A DNA stretch of 24,008 nt. Origin: CAMYLR01 sp041577935. Lineage in GTDB: Bacteria; Gemmatimonadota; Gemmatimonadetes; JACCXV01; JAHWKZ01. The stretch covers positions 1 through 24,008 of the forward strand of contig JBFGIA010000026.1 in NCBI GenBank assembly GCA_041577935.1, given 5' to 3'. The notes beneath the pieces were generated by a model. The model was not told the origin of the DNA. It ran no database searches and was given only the letters and a program-made list of their open reading frames with translations. The translations under genes were made by a program, and so were the position numbers. This document shows, one piece after another, positions 14,020-21,479 of the stretch (the stretch's first letter is position 1; every line of letters begins with the position of its first letter).

Positions 14020-15420
14020 CTAGTTCCCTTCCCGCTCCAGTTGCCCGGTCAGGTTTTCGGGCGAGAGAATCTCGTTCAGCTGCTCGTCGCTCAAGTCGCT
14101 CCGTTCCCGAGCGACCTCCATGATCGTGCGATTGGTGGCCAACGCCTCCTTTACGATCTCGGCCGCTTTGGAGTAGCCGAGCACTGGGTTGAGCGCTGTA
14201 GCGAGCGAAGGGCTCTTGTGGGCGAACGACTCGGCTCGCTCGCGATGGGCAACGATGCCCTCGACGCAACCGGTGCGGAAAACGGGTAGGAAGTTCTTGA
14301 GGATCTCCATCGAGAATAGCAGCTCCCAAATCATGATCGGCATCATGACGTTGAGCTCCAACTGGCCCGCCTGAGTGCCCAATGCGACGGCGGTATCGGC
14401 GCCGATCACATGGAACGCGATCTGGTTGAGGCACTCCGGCATTACCGGGTTGACTTTGCCGGGCATGATCGACGAGCCGGGTTGCCTGGCAGGCAGCGAG
14501 ATCTCCGCCAGCCCCGTCAGCGGACCCGAGTCGAGCAGCCGTAAGTCATTCGCGATCCGTGTCAGCTCCAGCGCTAGGTTCCGCATGCCGCCTGATACGG
14601 CAGCAATCGCCTGTCGACTCTGAATTTGCTCTCGCGGATCGGTCGCCTTGGTGAGCTGAAACCCGGTGAGCTCCGCCAAGTGACGAACGATCTTCGGTCG
14701 ATACCCTGGCGGCAGATTTATCCCTGTTCCAGCCGCGTTACCCCCGATTGGGAGCTCGCCCAACTCCTTGACCGCCGCGCTGATCAACGTGACGCTCCGA
14801 TCGATCGCCGCACCCCAGGCGTCGAACTCTTGTCCCATCGTGACTGGCACCGCGTCTTGAAGATGTGTGCGGCCCGATTTGACGATGTCGGCAAACTCGT
14901 CGCCTTTGGCGTGGAAAGCGGCGGCCAGATCGGTCAACACGGGCTGCAAATCACGCCACTGGAGCATCGCCGCTAGGTGCATCGCCGTCGGAAACGTGTC
15001 GTTCGTCGACTGCGACATGTTGACGTGATCGTTGGGATGCAGGCGCGAGTAATCGCCTCGCTCGGCGCCGAGGATCTCGAGCGCCCGGTTGGCCAGCACC
15101 TCGTTGACATTCATATGAAAGGAAACACCTGCTCCGGCCTGGAATACATCGACGACAAACTGGTCATGCAGCTCGCCGCCGAGCACGTCGTCAGCGGCTT
15201 GCACGATCGCGTTGGCACGCTCTTCGTCGAGCACCCCGATCTCAAAGTGCGTCAGTGCGGCGGCTTTCTTGATATAAGCGAATGCAGCGATCAGGTGCGG
15301 ATGTTCGCGAAGTCCGCTAACCGGGAAGTTCTCGGTCGCTCGTAACGTCTGAATGCCATAGTAGGCGTCAGCCGGGACTTCGCGCGTGCCGAGACTGTCT
15401 TTCTCACTGCGGGTTTGCAT
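14020..15420 (-). CDS. aspA: Aspartate ammonia-lyase
   Basis: A 466-residue member of the fumarase/aspartase superfamily. N-terminal TREVPADAYYGIQTLRA, the middle TNDTFPTA and SGRTHLQDAVPVTMGQEF, and the flexible catalytic loop PGSSIMPGKVNPVMPE (the SS loop with the catalytic serine) are all present. YYGIQT and the aspartase-like N-terminus favour aspartase (L-aspartate to fumarate plus ammonia) over class II fumarase, whose loop usually reads similarly, so some doubt remains. The ATG at 15420 is chosen because GAGG stands about 8 bases upstream and the family N-terminus starts there; an open frame extending further upstream crosses the divergent SirB1-like gene. Single gene, convergent with bioY. 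Confidence 0.9.
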   Translation of the reverse strand: MQTRSEKDSLGTREVPADAYYGIQTLRATENFPVSGLREHPHLIAAFAYIKKAAALTHFEIGVLDEERANAIVQAADDVLGGELHDQFVVDVFQAGAGVSFHMNVNEVLANRALEILGAERGDYSRLHPNDHVNMSQSTNDTFPTAMHLAAMLQWRDLQPVLTDLAAAFHAKGDEFADIVKSGRTHLQDAVPVTMGQEFDAWGAAIDRSVTLISAAVKELGELPIGGNAAGTGINLPPGYRPKIVRHLAELTGFQLTKATDPREQIQSRQAIAAVSGGMRNLALELTRIANDLRLLDSGPLTGLAEISLPARQPGSSIMPGKVNPVMPECLNQIAFHVIGADTAVALGTQAGQLELNVMMPIMIWELLFSMEILKNFLPVFRTGCVEGIVAHRERAESFAHKSPSLATALNPVLGYSKAAEIVKEALATNRTIMEVARERSDLSDEQLNEILSPENLTGQLEREGN

Positions 15421-15476
15421 TGGACTGCCTCTTTGAGCTTTCAAGTTCATGTCGTGGGCACAGCAAAGATACCACC

Positions 15477-15506
15477 TTGTGCGCTCGACGTTGTACTTGT
15501 CATATT
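15477..15506 (+). promoter_or_regulatory. Weak candidate promoter of the SirB1-like gene
   Basis: TTGTGC (15477-15482), 18 bases, then CATATT (15501-15506). The ATG follows ten bases later at 15517 with no Shine-Dalgarno, so the leader would be only a few bases long. The hexamers match the consensus only partly. Confidence 0.3.
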
Positions 15507-15516
15507 GCGATTTGAC

Positions 15517-16383
15517 ATGAGCGAACCCTTTTCGCCAGAACAGATAAAAGCGTTGATCCGGCTGCTCGACGACGACGACATCAACGTCACGGATCACGTG
15601 CAGACCCAGCTCCGAACCGCCGGGCCAGCTGCCACTCCATACCTCGAGGCGGCCTCATCAGACCACCCCGTGGCGACGATTCGCCAGGCATCGCGAGGCT
15701 TGCTCGACAGGATCCGCAGCGACGAGATCGAACACCAGTGGGTGACCCTGCAAACCGCCCCCGATGGCAACGCGCTCGAGGAAGGCGCCTTTCTGCTGGA
15801 GCGGTTGATTCATCCCGATCGCATCGCCGAACAGCAGCGCGCGCGGGCCGAGCTAGAACTGCTTTCGGCCGGCGCTCGAGAGGCGGTGTCAGCGCATGCC
15901 GATATCGCCGTTCGCGTCGATGAGCTGCGTCGCTATATCCACGAGACATCGCGTTTCCGGGGCAACACCGAGAACTATTACGACCCCGAAAACTCCTTCC
16001 TGTCGCAAGTGCTTTCACGGCGCACGGGGATTCCGATCACCTTGGCGCTTGTCTATCTGTCACTGGCGCACCGGATCGGGATTCCGCTGGTCGGCGTTAG
16101 CATGCCGATGCACTTCTTGGTCGGATACCAGCTCGATTCCGCTTATCGGTACCTGGACCCATTCTTCGATGGCCGTGAGGTCAGCCGCGGAGAGTGCATG
16201 GTGCTGCTCGAGCGAGCCGGGTTCGATCCGGTCGATGACTATCTGAAACCGGCGCCGGTCGTAGCGACACTGGAACGCATGGCAAAGAACCTCATTGTCA
16301 TCTACCAGCACACTGCGCACGAACGAGAGCTCAAGTTGGCGCGGCGGTTCGTGACCCTCTTGACCGGTGAGACCGAGTCATAA
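15517..16383 (+). CDS. SirB1 family protein (transglutaminase-like, tetratricopeptide-type)
   Basis: A 288-residue cytoplasmic protein. The N-terminal part (about 5-70) looks like a helical repeat. The core carries the SirB1/Transglut_core2 signature: RFRGNTENYYDPENSFLSQVLSRRTGIPITLALVY (about 146-180), then GIPLVGVSMPMHFLVGY with H199, and YLDPFFDGR with D214. These two residues correspond to the His-Asp of papain-like transglutaminases, but the active cysteine is not evident, so enzymatic activity is doubtful. Family function is unknown. The ATG at 15517 is preferred to an earlier start at 15415 that would overlap aspA. The VanX-type gene starts inside its last codons. Confidence 0.88.
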   Translation: MSEPFSPEQIKALIRLLDDDDINVTDHVQTQLRTAGPAATPYLEAASSDHPVATIRQASRGLLDRIRSDEIEHQWVTLQTAPDGNALEEGAFLLERLIHPDRIAEQQRARAELELLSAGAREAVSAHADIAVRVDELRRYIHETSRFRGNTENYYDPENSFLSQVLSRRTGIPITLALVYLSLAHRIGIPLVGVSMPMHFLVGYQLDSAYRYLDPFFDGREVSRGECMVLLERAGFDPVDDYLKPAPVVATLERMAKNLIVIYQHTAHERELKLARRFVTLLTGETES

Positions 16384-16999
16384 CGCTAACGCCGCGCTGC
16401 TTGTTATCGCGCTAGCGATCGCAGCAGCATGCAGCGCGGCACGGCAGTCGAGTCCGAAGCCGAACAACGAGCTCGTCGACGTCGGCGTGACGTACCCAAA
16501 CATTCAACTCGATATGCGATACGCGAGCCCGGATAATTTTCTCGGACGAGCGGTGTACGCTGCGCCGCGGTGCTATCTCGTGACCGATGCGGCCCAGCGG
16601 CTCGCAGCGGCCGATACGGCGCTCCGAACGGAAGGCCTTCGGCTGATCGTCTGGGATTGCTATCGCCCGCGTTCGGTACAGTTCGCGATGTGGGAGATTC
16701 TGCCGGATCCGACCTACGTGGCCGACCCCGCTCGGGGCTCGCGTCATAATCGAGGCGCAGCGGTAGACGTGGGCGTAGTAGGGCTGGATGGCGAGCCGGT
16801 GCCGCTACCCACTGACCACGATGATTTCACCCCGGCCGCGCACCGCGACGCCGAGGACCTACCGGCAGCGGCGATCGCCAACCGCGAACAGCTCGAACGC
16901 GTCATGGTGAAGGCGGGCTGGATGCCGCTGGCCAGCGAGTGGTGGCACTTCGACGCCCCGAATTGGGAGCTATACCCGTTGCGGGACGACCCGCTCTAG
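16367..16999 (+). CDS. D-alanyl-D-alanine dipeptidase (VanX/DdpX, M15D), lipoprotein
   Basis: A 210-residue protein with an N-terminal hydrophobic stretch ending in a lipobox-like AAAC, so C22 may be lipidated. The M15D active site matches VanX with the same spacing: H127 (GSRHNRG), D134 (AAVDVG), catalytic E191 and H194 (SEWWHF); DCYRP at 97-101 gives the conserved arginine. It should hydrolyse D-Ala-D-Ala in the periplasm, feeding recycling of peptidoglycan fragments. There is no VanH/VanA/VanRS neighbour, so a resistance role is not supported. Start is GTG inside the SirB1-like gene (17-base overlap). It shares a CTAG with the stop of the convergent LOG gene. Confidence 0.9.
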   Translation: MRPSHNANAALLVIALAIAAACSAARQSSPKPNNELVDVGVTYPNIQLDMRYASPDNFLGRAVYAAPRCYLVTDAAQRLAAADTALRTEGLRLIVWDCYRPRSVQFAMWEILPDPTYVADPARGSRHNRGAAVDVGVVGLDGEPVPLPTDHDDFTPAAHRDAEDLPAAAIANREQLERVMVKAGWMPLASEWWHFDAPNWELYPLRDDPL

Positions 17000-17529
17000 C
17001 GCGTTCGGGACACCCGCGCGGTGATCGAGGCGACCGCCGCATCGACGTCATCGATCCAGGTAATGTGCTCGGTCCCGCCGTCGAGATAGGGTCCGGCCGC
17101 AATCGCCTCGACGATCGGCCGCCAGGGATCTTCCCAAACCACTAGTGGGCGCGGGTCGACGAGTCCCTTTCGCAGATGCTCCCAAGCCAGCGACAACTCG
17201 GCCAACGTGCCGTTGCCTCCCGGGAGAACGACGTAGGCGTCGGCTCGCCGAATCAAGTGCGTCAGTCGCTCCGTCAAGATCTCGGCTTCGACGATTTCAT
17301 CGAGATGGCGGTTGGGACCAGCGCGCCCAAACTCGGCGCAGGTCACACCCACCGTAGGCGCGCCGACCGACCGAGCCCCGGCGGCCGAGGCGCTCATCGT
17401 CCCACCGTAGCCGCCGTTAATGACCCCGAATCCGGCGCGGCCGAGAGCGATGCCCAGCGCTCGCGCGCGTGCTGCGTCCTCTGGCCGATCGGCACCACTG
17501 CCAAAAACGGCCACCAAAGGGCATGTCAT
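16996..17529 (-). CDS. LOG family protein (TIGR00725-like)
   Basis: A 177-residue Rossmann-like protein. VAVFGSGADRPED is the nucleotide-binding start, GGYGGTMSASAAGA lies at 39-52 and the family signature PGGNGTLAE at 103-111. LOG proteins cleave ribose phosphate from nucleotide monophosphates, as in cytokinin activation; many bacterial members have unknown substrates. Cytoplasmic. It follows the anti-sigma gene by 22 bases. No Shine-Dalgarno is present at the ATG; TACCTT stands seven bases upstream, so a leaderless transcript is possible. Its stop codon overlaps that of the convergent dipeptidase gene. Confidence 0.88.
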   Translation of the reverse strand: MTCPLVAVFGSGADRPEDAARARALGIALGRAGFGVINGGYGGTMSASAAGARSVGAPTVGVTCAEFGRAGPNRHLDEIVEAEILTERLTHLIRRADAYVVLPGGNGTLAELSLAWEHLRKGLVDPRPLVVWEDPWRPIVEAIAAGPYLDGGTEHITWIDDVDAAVASITARVSRTR

Positions 17530-17536
17530 GCGGAGG

Positions 17537-17542
17537 AAGGTA
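17537..17542 (-). promoter_or_regulatory. Candidate leaderless -10 (TACCTT) of the LOG gene
   Basis: On the minus strand TACCTT is followed by CCTCCGC and the ATG at 17529. The start region has no Shine-Dalgarno; it even contains CCTCC, the anti-Shine-Dalgarno core. TGCTCA, 17 bases upstream, is a poor -35. Confidence 0.3.
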
Positions 17543-17551
17543 GCGGTGCGA

Positions 17552-18271
17552 CTAGTGGATGAGCAGCAACCGTTGGCCAGCGATCTCCGCCACTCGCCGC
17601 TCTAGGTAACCAAAGCCACGGCGTTCGGCTTCGATCTCGCTGGTCAGCATGCCGAGAACGACCGTGCGTAGTTGCTCGCGTGCCTCTCGCTGGACCTCCA
17701 ACCGATCCCTCGCCGCTTCAGACGGCACACCGGCGCCGGCAACCAACGTCGACGGCAGTGATTGCCGGAACGTCTCCACCGCATCACCGTGGCGCGCAGC
17801 CTGATACGCAACCAGCAACTCTTCGATATCGTCCAGATACGACTCCAGCCGAGCGTCATTGGCGAGCTCGGTCTGGAGTTCGGCCAGCAGCTCGGAGCGC
17901 TCGGTAGCGACTGTGGTTTGGTCGGGGCCACTGTCGCGCATCGCTACAGCGCCGAGAGCGAACCCGAGCGCCAGCACGGCGGCAAACCCCACCACCCGCT
18001 GGCCCCAATGCTGCCAGATCGCCGGCTCAACGCGATCACTCAGCCGCTGGTCCAACTCCTCTTCGAACCCATCCCAGATGTCGATCGGCGGGGCAGGATC
18101 CGGGATCAACCGACTGATGTCGATCAGCTCGCGCACCGCGCGCCGCTCAGACTGACACTGTGCGCAGTTTGTAAGGTGATCGACAAGCGCTGGGGTCAGC
18201 GGCTCCGGCCCGGCGCTGGCCGCTCGCTCCCACAACGCTTCACTAACCGTATTACAATGCAGAGGACTCAT
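17552..18271 (-). CDS. Anti-sigma factor, zinc-finger type, membrane-anchored
   Basis: A 239-residue protein. The N-terminal cytoplasmic domain holds the zf-HC2/ZAS motif H32-x3-C36-x2-C39 (HLTNCAQC), with H5 or C6 as the fourth ligand, that binds ECF sigma factors. A single membrane helix follows at about 93-111. The C-terminal part (about 115-239) is helical and charged and should face the periplasm as the sensor; it has coiled-coil character (AELQTELAND, EAREQLR). Its gene overlaps the sigma gene by 20 bases, the classic sigma/anti-sigma arrangement, and GAGG precedes the ATG. Signal sensed is unknown. Release could be by proteolysis or by conformational change. Confidence 0.88.
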   Translation of the reverse strand: MSPLHCNTVSEALWERAASAGPEPLTPALVDHLTNCAQCQSERRAVRELIDISRLIPDPAPPIDIWDGFEEELDQRLSDRVEPAIWQHWGQRVVGFAAVLALGFALGAVAMRDSGPDQTTVATERSELLAELQTELANDARLESYLDDIEELLVAYQAARHGDAVETFRQSLPSTLVAGAGVPSEAARDRLEVQREAREQLRTVVLGMLTSEIEAERRGFGYLERRVAEIAGQRLLLIH

Positions 18272-18845
18272 CTTCCTCGTTCTCCATCTCCATGCCGCCT
18301 TGCTCCAAGATCTGTCGCAAGCGACGAATGGCGTGATAACCGTTGGCCTTCACAGTGCCTTCGGCGCAACCGAGCGCCGCGGCGGTTTCCTTTACTGATA
18401 ATTCTTCCCTGTACCGAAGTATGAATGTGGCACGTTGCATCTGTGGTAACTGTTCGATTGCATCCATGACCCGTTGACCAGCTTCCCTGAACGTGGCGCG
18501 ATCGAGTGGAGAGAACTCCTCGCTTGGCGCATCCGGATACGGCATCTCCTCGAGTGGCGAGACGACTTCGTAACGGCGCTGCTGTCGCTTCTTCCACCCT
18601 AGCGATTCGTTGACCGCGATGCGGTACAACCATGACCAAAACGGTGCCCTCGGTTCCCAGCGATCGATGTTCTGGTACACTTTGATAAACACCTGTTGCA
18701 GGACGTCACGTGCATCCTCGTAGTTGCCTACAAAGCGATACGTGACCCGCAACAGGTCTTGTCGGTAGAAGCGGACCACCTCGTTGAAAGCGATCCGGTC
18801 TCCGGCTTGTGCCCGGCTCAGTATGTCCGGTGCGATGTCCGCCAA
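18252..18845 (-). CDS. ECF RNA polymerase sigma factor (RpoE-like)
   Basis: An ECF sigma of about 197 residues. Region 2 reads RAQAGDRIAFNEVVRFY, then NYEDARDVLQQVFIKVY and FWSWLYRIAVN, which bind core polymerase and the -10. Region 4 reads LPQMQRATFILRYREELSVKETAAALGCAEGTVKANGYHAIRRLR, a helix-turn-helix for the -35. The start is uncertain: TTG at 18845 follows AGGGGGAG closely and gives the natural N-terminus ADIAPDILSRAQAGD; another TTG at 18872 would add nine residues without a ribosome site. It follows the antiporter gene by less than 60 bases and overlaps the anti-sigma gene. Probably autoregulated, but I saw no ECF-type promoter directly upstream. Confidence 0.9.
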   Translation of the reverse strand: MADIAPDILSRAQAGDRIAFNEVVRFYRQDLLRVTYRFVGNYEDARDVLQQVFIKVYQNIDRWEPRAPFWSWLYRIAVNESLGWKKRQQRRYEVVSPLEEMPYPDAPSEEFSPLDRATFREAGQRVMDAIEQLPQMQRATFILRYREELSVKETAAALGCAEGTVKANGYHAIRRLRQILEQGGMEMENEEDESSAL

Positions 18846-18901
18846 GGGCTCCCCCTTTACGTCACGTCTCAACGGCCAAATGAGACCCCGCCGGGCCGGG
18901 T

Positions 18902-20797
18902 TTAATGCGCCAGTGTAGCGGCCGGCGGGTCGAGCTGCTCCTCCATAGCCGCCCCGAAGGCCGTTCCCAGCTCATCTTCACCCTCCGGGGTGACTAGAAC
19001 CACCACCCTCTCGTCGGGACTCCACTGCGTAGCCGCGTGGCAGACGTACGAGCGATCACCACGCAAGGTCAGGACCGGCAACATTCCTGCTGGAAGATCG
19101 AGCTCGCCGAGAGGCTTCTTAGGCGGGGACTCGCCGAGCGACAAGACGACTTGGCGCACGGCGTCTCGATCGAGAGATCGGTTCCAACCTTCCACCTCGA
19201 GCGGTCCGCCAAAGGCCAGCTGGGCCCCGGATTCGATGACCAGCTTCTCCCCAACGCCCTTCTCCGCGTCAATGAGAGCCGGATGCACAGACGGAATGTG
19301 ATACTCTTCAAGTGCGATCTGCCCGATGAGAAAGTTGACCGCTTGGTTTGCGGTTACCGCGACAACAGCCGTCGCACTTTCCATCTGCGCCTCTTCAAGC
19401 ACTTGCCGGTCGAGGCAGTTGCCGACCCTCGCGACCAATCTATCGGCTCGCGCTTGGCGTACGTTTCTGGGATTCGTATCGATAAGTAACACGTCCCATC
19501 CGTAATCGCGCAACAGCGCCCCTACTCTTCGGCCCAACGGGTTGGCGCCCACCACGATGACGTAGCGTCCCGCCTCTGCGTCCACTCCGAGCGCTCGCGC
19601 TACCGAACCAGCCGTTAACCCCTGAACGACCACGGTGATCGCGATCGTCAGAAACACTAGCGCGAGCAATTGTTCCCCATCCACCGCTGTTAATCCGGCA
19701 GCCACGAGCCCTGGCGATCCGATCTCCATGCGCAGTGCGATAAACGACGCGATCGAGATCGCCACCACCCCCCGCGGCGACACCCACATCAAAAACAGCC
19801 GCTCTCGCCAGCGGATGTCACGACCCCAGGTGCAAACCAAAACTGAGACGGTACGAACGACAAGCATCAACACAACGACGGTCAACACGCCGGACCAGCC
19901 GACCGCCGCCAACGTGGCCAGCGGAAGGTGCGCCGACAACATGATAAACAAGATCGAGATGAACAGAACGCTGAGCTCGCCCTTGAAGCGGCGGAGCTGA
20001 TTCTCACGCGGAATCGACTCCCGGCGCACCGCCATGCCAGCGATCACGACCGCTGCCAACCCCGATTCACTGGCTAGCGTCTCGGCGGCGACGAAAAGAA
20101 CCAGAACCCAAGCCAGAACGACCAAGTTCTTGAGCTCGTCAGCGAACACACCCTTGAGCCGGAGCACGCGCCCCAACGACCACCCCCCCGCCACCCCGAT
20201 CGCTACACCTACCAGAAGCCGTACAGCGAACTCGGTGAACCCCAGCCATAGCGACGTCTCCGCAGACAGGATGACGTCGAGCACGACCACTGTGAGAATC
20301 GCCCCCATCGGATCGATCAAGATCCCCTCACCTCGCAGAATCGTATCCACCCGCCGGATGACCCGGACGCGGTCGAGCAGCGGCGTAATGACCGTCGGAC
20401 CGGTCACGCTGACGATGGCTCCGAAGAGAAAGGCCAATGGCCACTCGAAGCCCACCAGATAGTGGGCCGTGGCGGCCGCGCCGACGACGGTGATACCGGC
20501 CCCAATCGTGACGAGGTTTCGAACCGTGCCCCCAACAGCAGCCAGATCGAGCAGCCTCAGCTCAAGCCCGCCCTCGAACAGGATCAGCGCTACGGCGACG
20601 GTGACGATGGCTTGCAGGCCGACGCCGAAGGCGTCAGGCTCAATCCATCGCAGGCCATCCGGTCCCACCAGAACGCCGAAAGCCAGCAAGAACACGATGC
20701 TCGGGAGCCGGACCCGCGCGGCGACGACTTGCGCCAGGATCCCGACCCCGATTGCGACCGCGACCATGCGGACGAGAAGGGGAGCGCTTTCGTGCAT
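18902..20797 (-). CDS. CPA-family cation/proton antiporter with C-terminal TrkA-N domain
   Basis: A 631-residue protein. Residues 1 to about 405 form a CPA1-like transport domain with about 12 hydrophobic helices: LFEGGLEL (73-80), the unwound-helix motif SVTGPTVITPL (130-140), GEGILIDPMGAI (157-167) with the likely ion-binding D162, and SPRGVVA with R342. In this branch the usual ND is ID. Residues about 410-530 are a Rossmann TrkA-N domain, GANPLG (417-422) and D440, that would bind NAD(H) and gate transport. A TrkA-C-like tail follows. Expected role: sodium or potassium/proton exchange for pH and salt balance. It lies 12 bases after nth and upstream of the sigma gene. Confidence 0.9.
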   Translation of the reverse strand: MHESAPLLVRMVAVAIGVGILAQVVAARVRLPSIVFLLAFGVLVGPDGLRWIEPDAFGVGLQAIVTVAVALILFEGGLELRLLDLAAVGGTVRNLVTIGAGITVVGAAATAHYLVGFEWPLAFLFGAIVSVTGPTVITPLLDRVRVIRRVDTILRGEGILIDPMGAILTVVVLDVILSAETSLWLGFTEFAVRLLVGVAIGVAGGWSLGRVLRLKGVFADELKNLVVLAWVLVLFVAAETLASESGLAAVVIAGMAVRRESIPRENQLRRFKGELSVLFISILFIMLSAHLPLATLAAVGWSGVLTVVVLMLVVRTVSVLVCTWGRDIRWRERLFLMWVSPRGVVAISIASFIALRMEIGSPGLVAAGLTAVDGEQLLALVFLTIAITVVVQGLTAGSVARALGVDAEAGRYVIVVGANPLGRRVGALLRDYGWDVLLIDTNPRNVRQARADRLVARVGNCLDRQVLEEAQMESATAVVAVTANQAVNFLIGQIALEEYHIPSVHPALIDAEKGVGEKLVIESGAQLAFGGPLEVEGWNRSLDRDAVRQVVLSLGESPPKKPLGELDLPAGMLPVLTLRGDRSYVCHAATQWSPDERVVVLVTPEGEDELGTAFGAAMEEQLDPPAATLAH

Positions 20798-20809
20798 GTT
20801 GTAGAGAAC

Positions 20810-21466
20810 CTAAAGGCGGCGGTGGTAGTCACACCAGCGAGTGAGCGGGCATTGATCGCAAAGCGGACGTTTGGCCTTGCACGTTTGCCGACCGTGCAGA
20901 ATCAGTCGATAGTGCGTCGACGACCAGGTGCTCTGCGGTAGGATATCCATGAGCTCCGTCTCGACCGCCACCGGTGTATCCCCGTGCGCCAGACCCAAAC
21001 GGCGCGAGACGCGAAACACGTGTGTGTCGACGGCGATCGTGTCGGCACCAAATGCGTTCGCGAGCACGACGTTGGCGGTCTTGCGCCCGACTCCAGGGAG
21101 GCGCATGAGCTCGCTCCTCTTGTCCGGTACCTGGCCATCGAACTCCTCGATCAGCATTCGACTCATGGCGAGCAGATTACGAGCCTTGCTCCGGAAGAGA
21201 CCGCACGTCTTTATGTAGCGCTCGAGCGTGCGCTGTTCGAGATCCAGAAACGATTCAACATCGGGATAGTCACGAAACAGAGCTGGTGTGACGGCGTTGA
21301 CACGGGTGTCGGTGCATTGGGCCGAGAGCACGGTAGCCACCACGAGCTGGAAGGGAGAGTCATAATGAAGCGCGGTCGTGACGTCGGAGTACTCCGTCTC
21401 CAACCGACGTAGGATAGCTCTGACCGTGCTGTGGTGTTTGCGGACCGGCGCCGCCGCGCGTGTCAC
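20810..21466 (-). CDS. nth: Endonuclease III
   Basis: A 218-residue base-excision-repair glycosylase/AP lyase. The helix-hairpin-helix LPGVGRKTANVVL contains the Schiff-base lysine K129, and IAVDTHVFRV contains the catalytic aspartate D147. The [4Fe-4S] ligands C196, C203, C206 and C212 keep the exact C-x6-C-x2-C-x5-C pattern. It removes oxidised pyrimidines and nicks the strand. The start is GTG, ten bases after the upstream lipoprotein gene, with no Shine-Dalgarno; the TAA stop of that gene forms a TAAGCT hexamer seven bases before the GTG. The antiporter gene follows after 12 bases. Confidence 0.95.
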   Translation of the reverse strand: MTRAAAPVRKHHSTVRAILRRLETEYSDVTTALHYDSPFQLVVATVLSAQCTDTRVNAVTPALFRDYPDVESFLDLEQRTLERYIKTCGLFRSKARNLLAMSRMLIEEFDGQVPDKRSELMRLPGVGRKTANVVLANAFGADTIAVDTHVFRVSRRLGLAHGDTPVAVETELMDILPQSTWSSTHYRLILHGRQTCKAKRPLCDQCPLTRWCDYHRRL

Positions 21467-21473
21467 TGGGAGG

Positions 21474-21479
21474 AGCTTA
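21474..21479 (-). promoter_or_regulatory. Candidate leaderless -10 (TAAGCT) of nth
   Basis: On the minus strand TAAGCT is followed by CCTCCCA and the GTG at 21466. Its first three bases are the TAA stop of the upstream lipoprotein gene. There is no Shine-Dalgarno, but also no good -35 at 16-18 bases, so the call depends on the repeated geometry seen at other genes here. Confidence 0.25.

Noticed and set aside
13999..14024. ACTAGG...CCTAGT inverted repeat between bioY and aspA as a two-way terminator
   Set aside because: Only a six-base stem with a 14-base loop and no U-tract on either strand; the TAG stop codons explain much of it.
15431..15446. TTGA-N4-TCAA palindrome in the aspA leader
   Set aside because: Eight matched bases only and not placed over a recognisable promoter; too short to call an operator.
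16367..16999. VanX-like gene as vancomycin resistance
   Set aside because: No vanH, vanA or vanRS neighbours; chromosomal DdpX-type dipeptidases with a role in cell-wall recycling are common.
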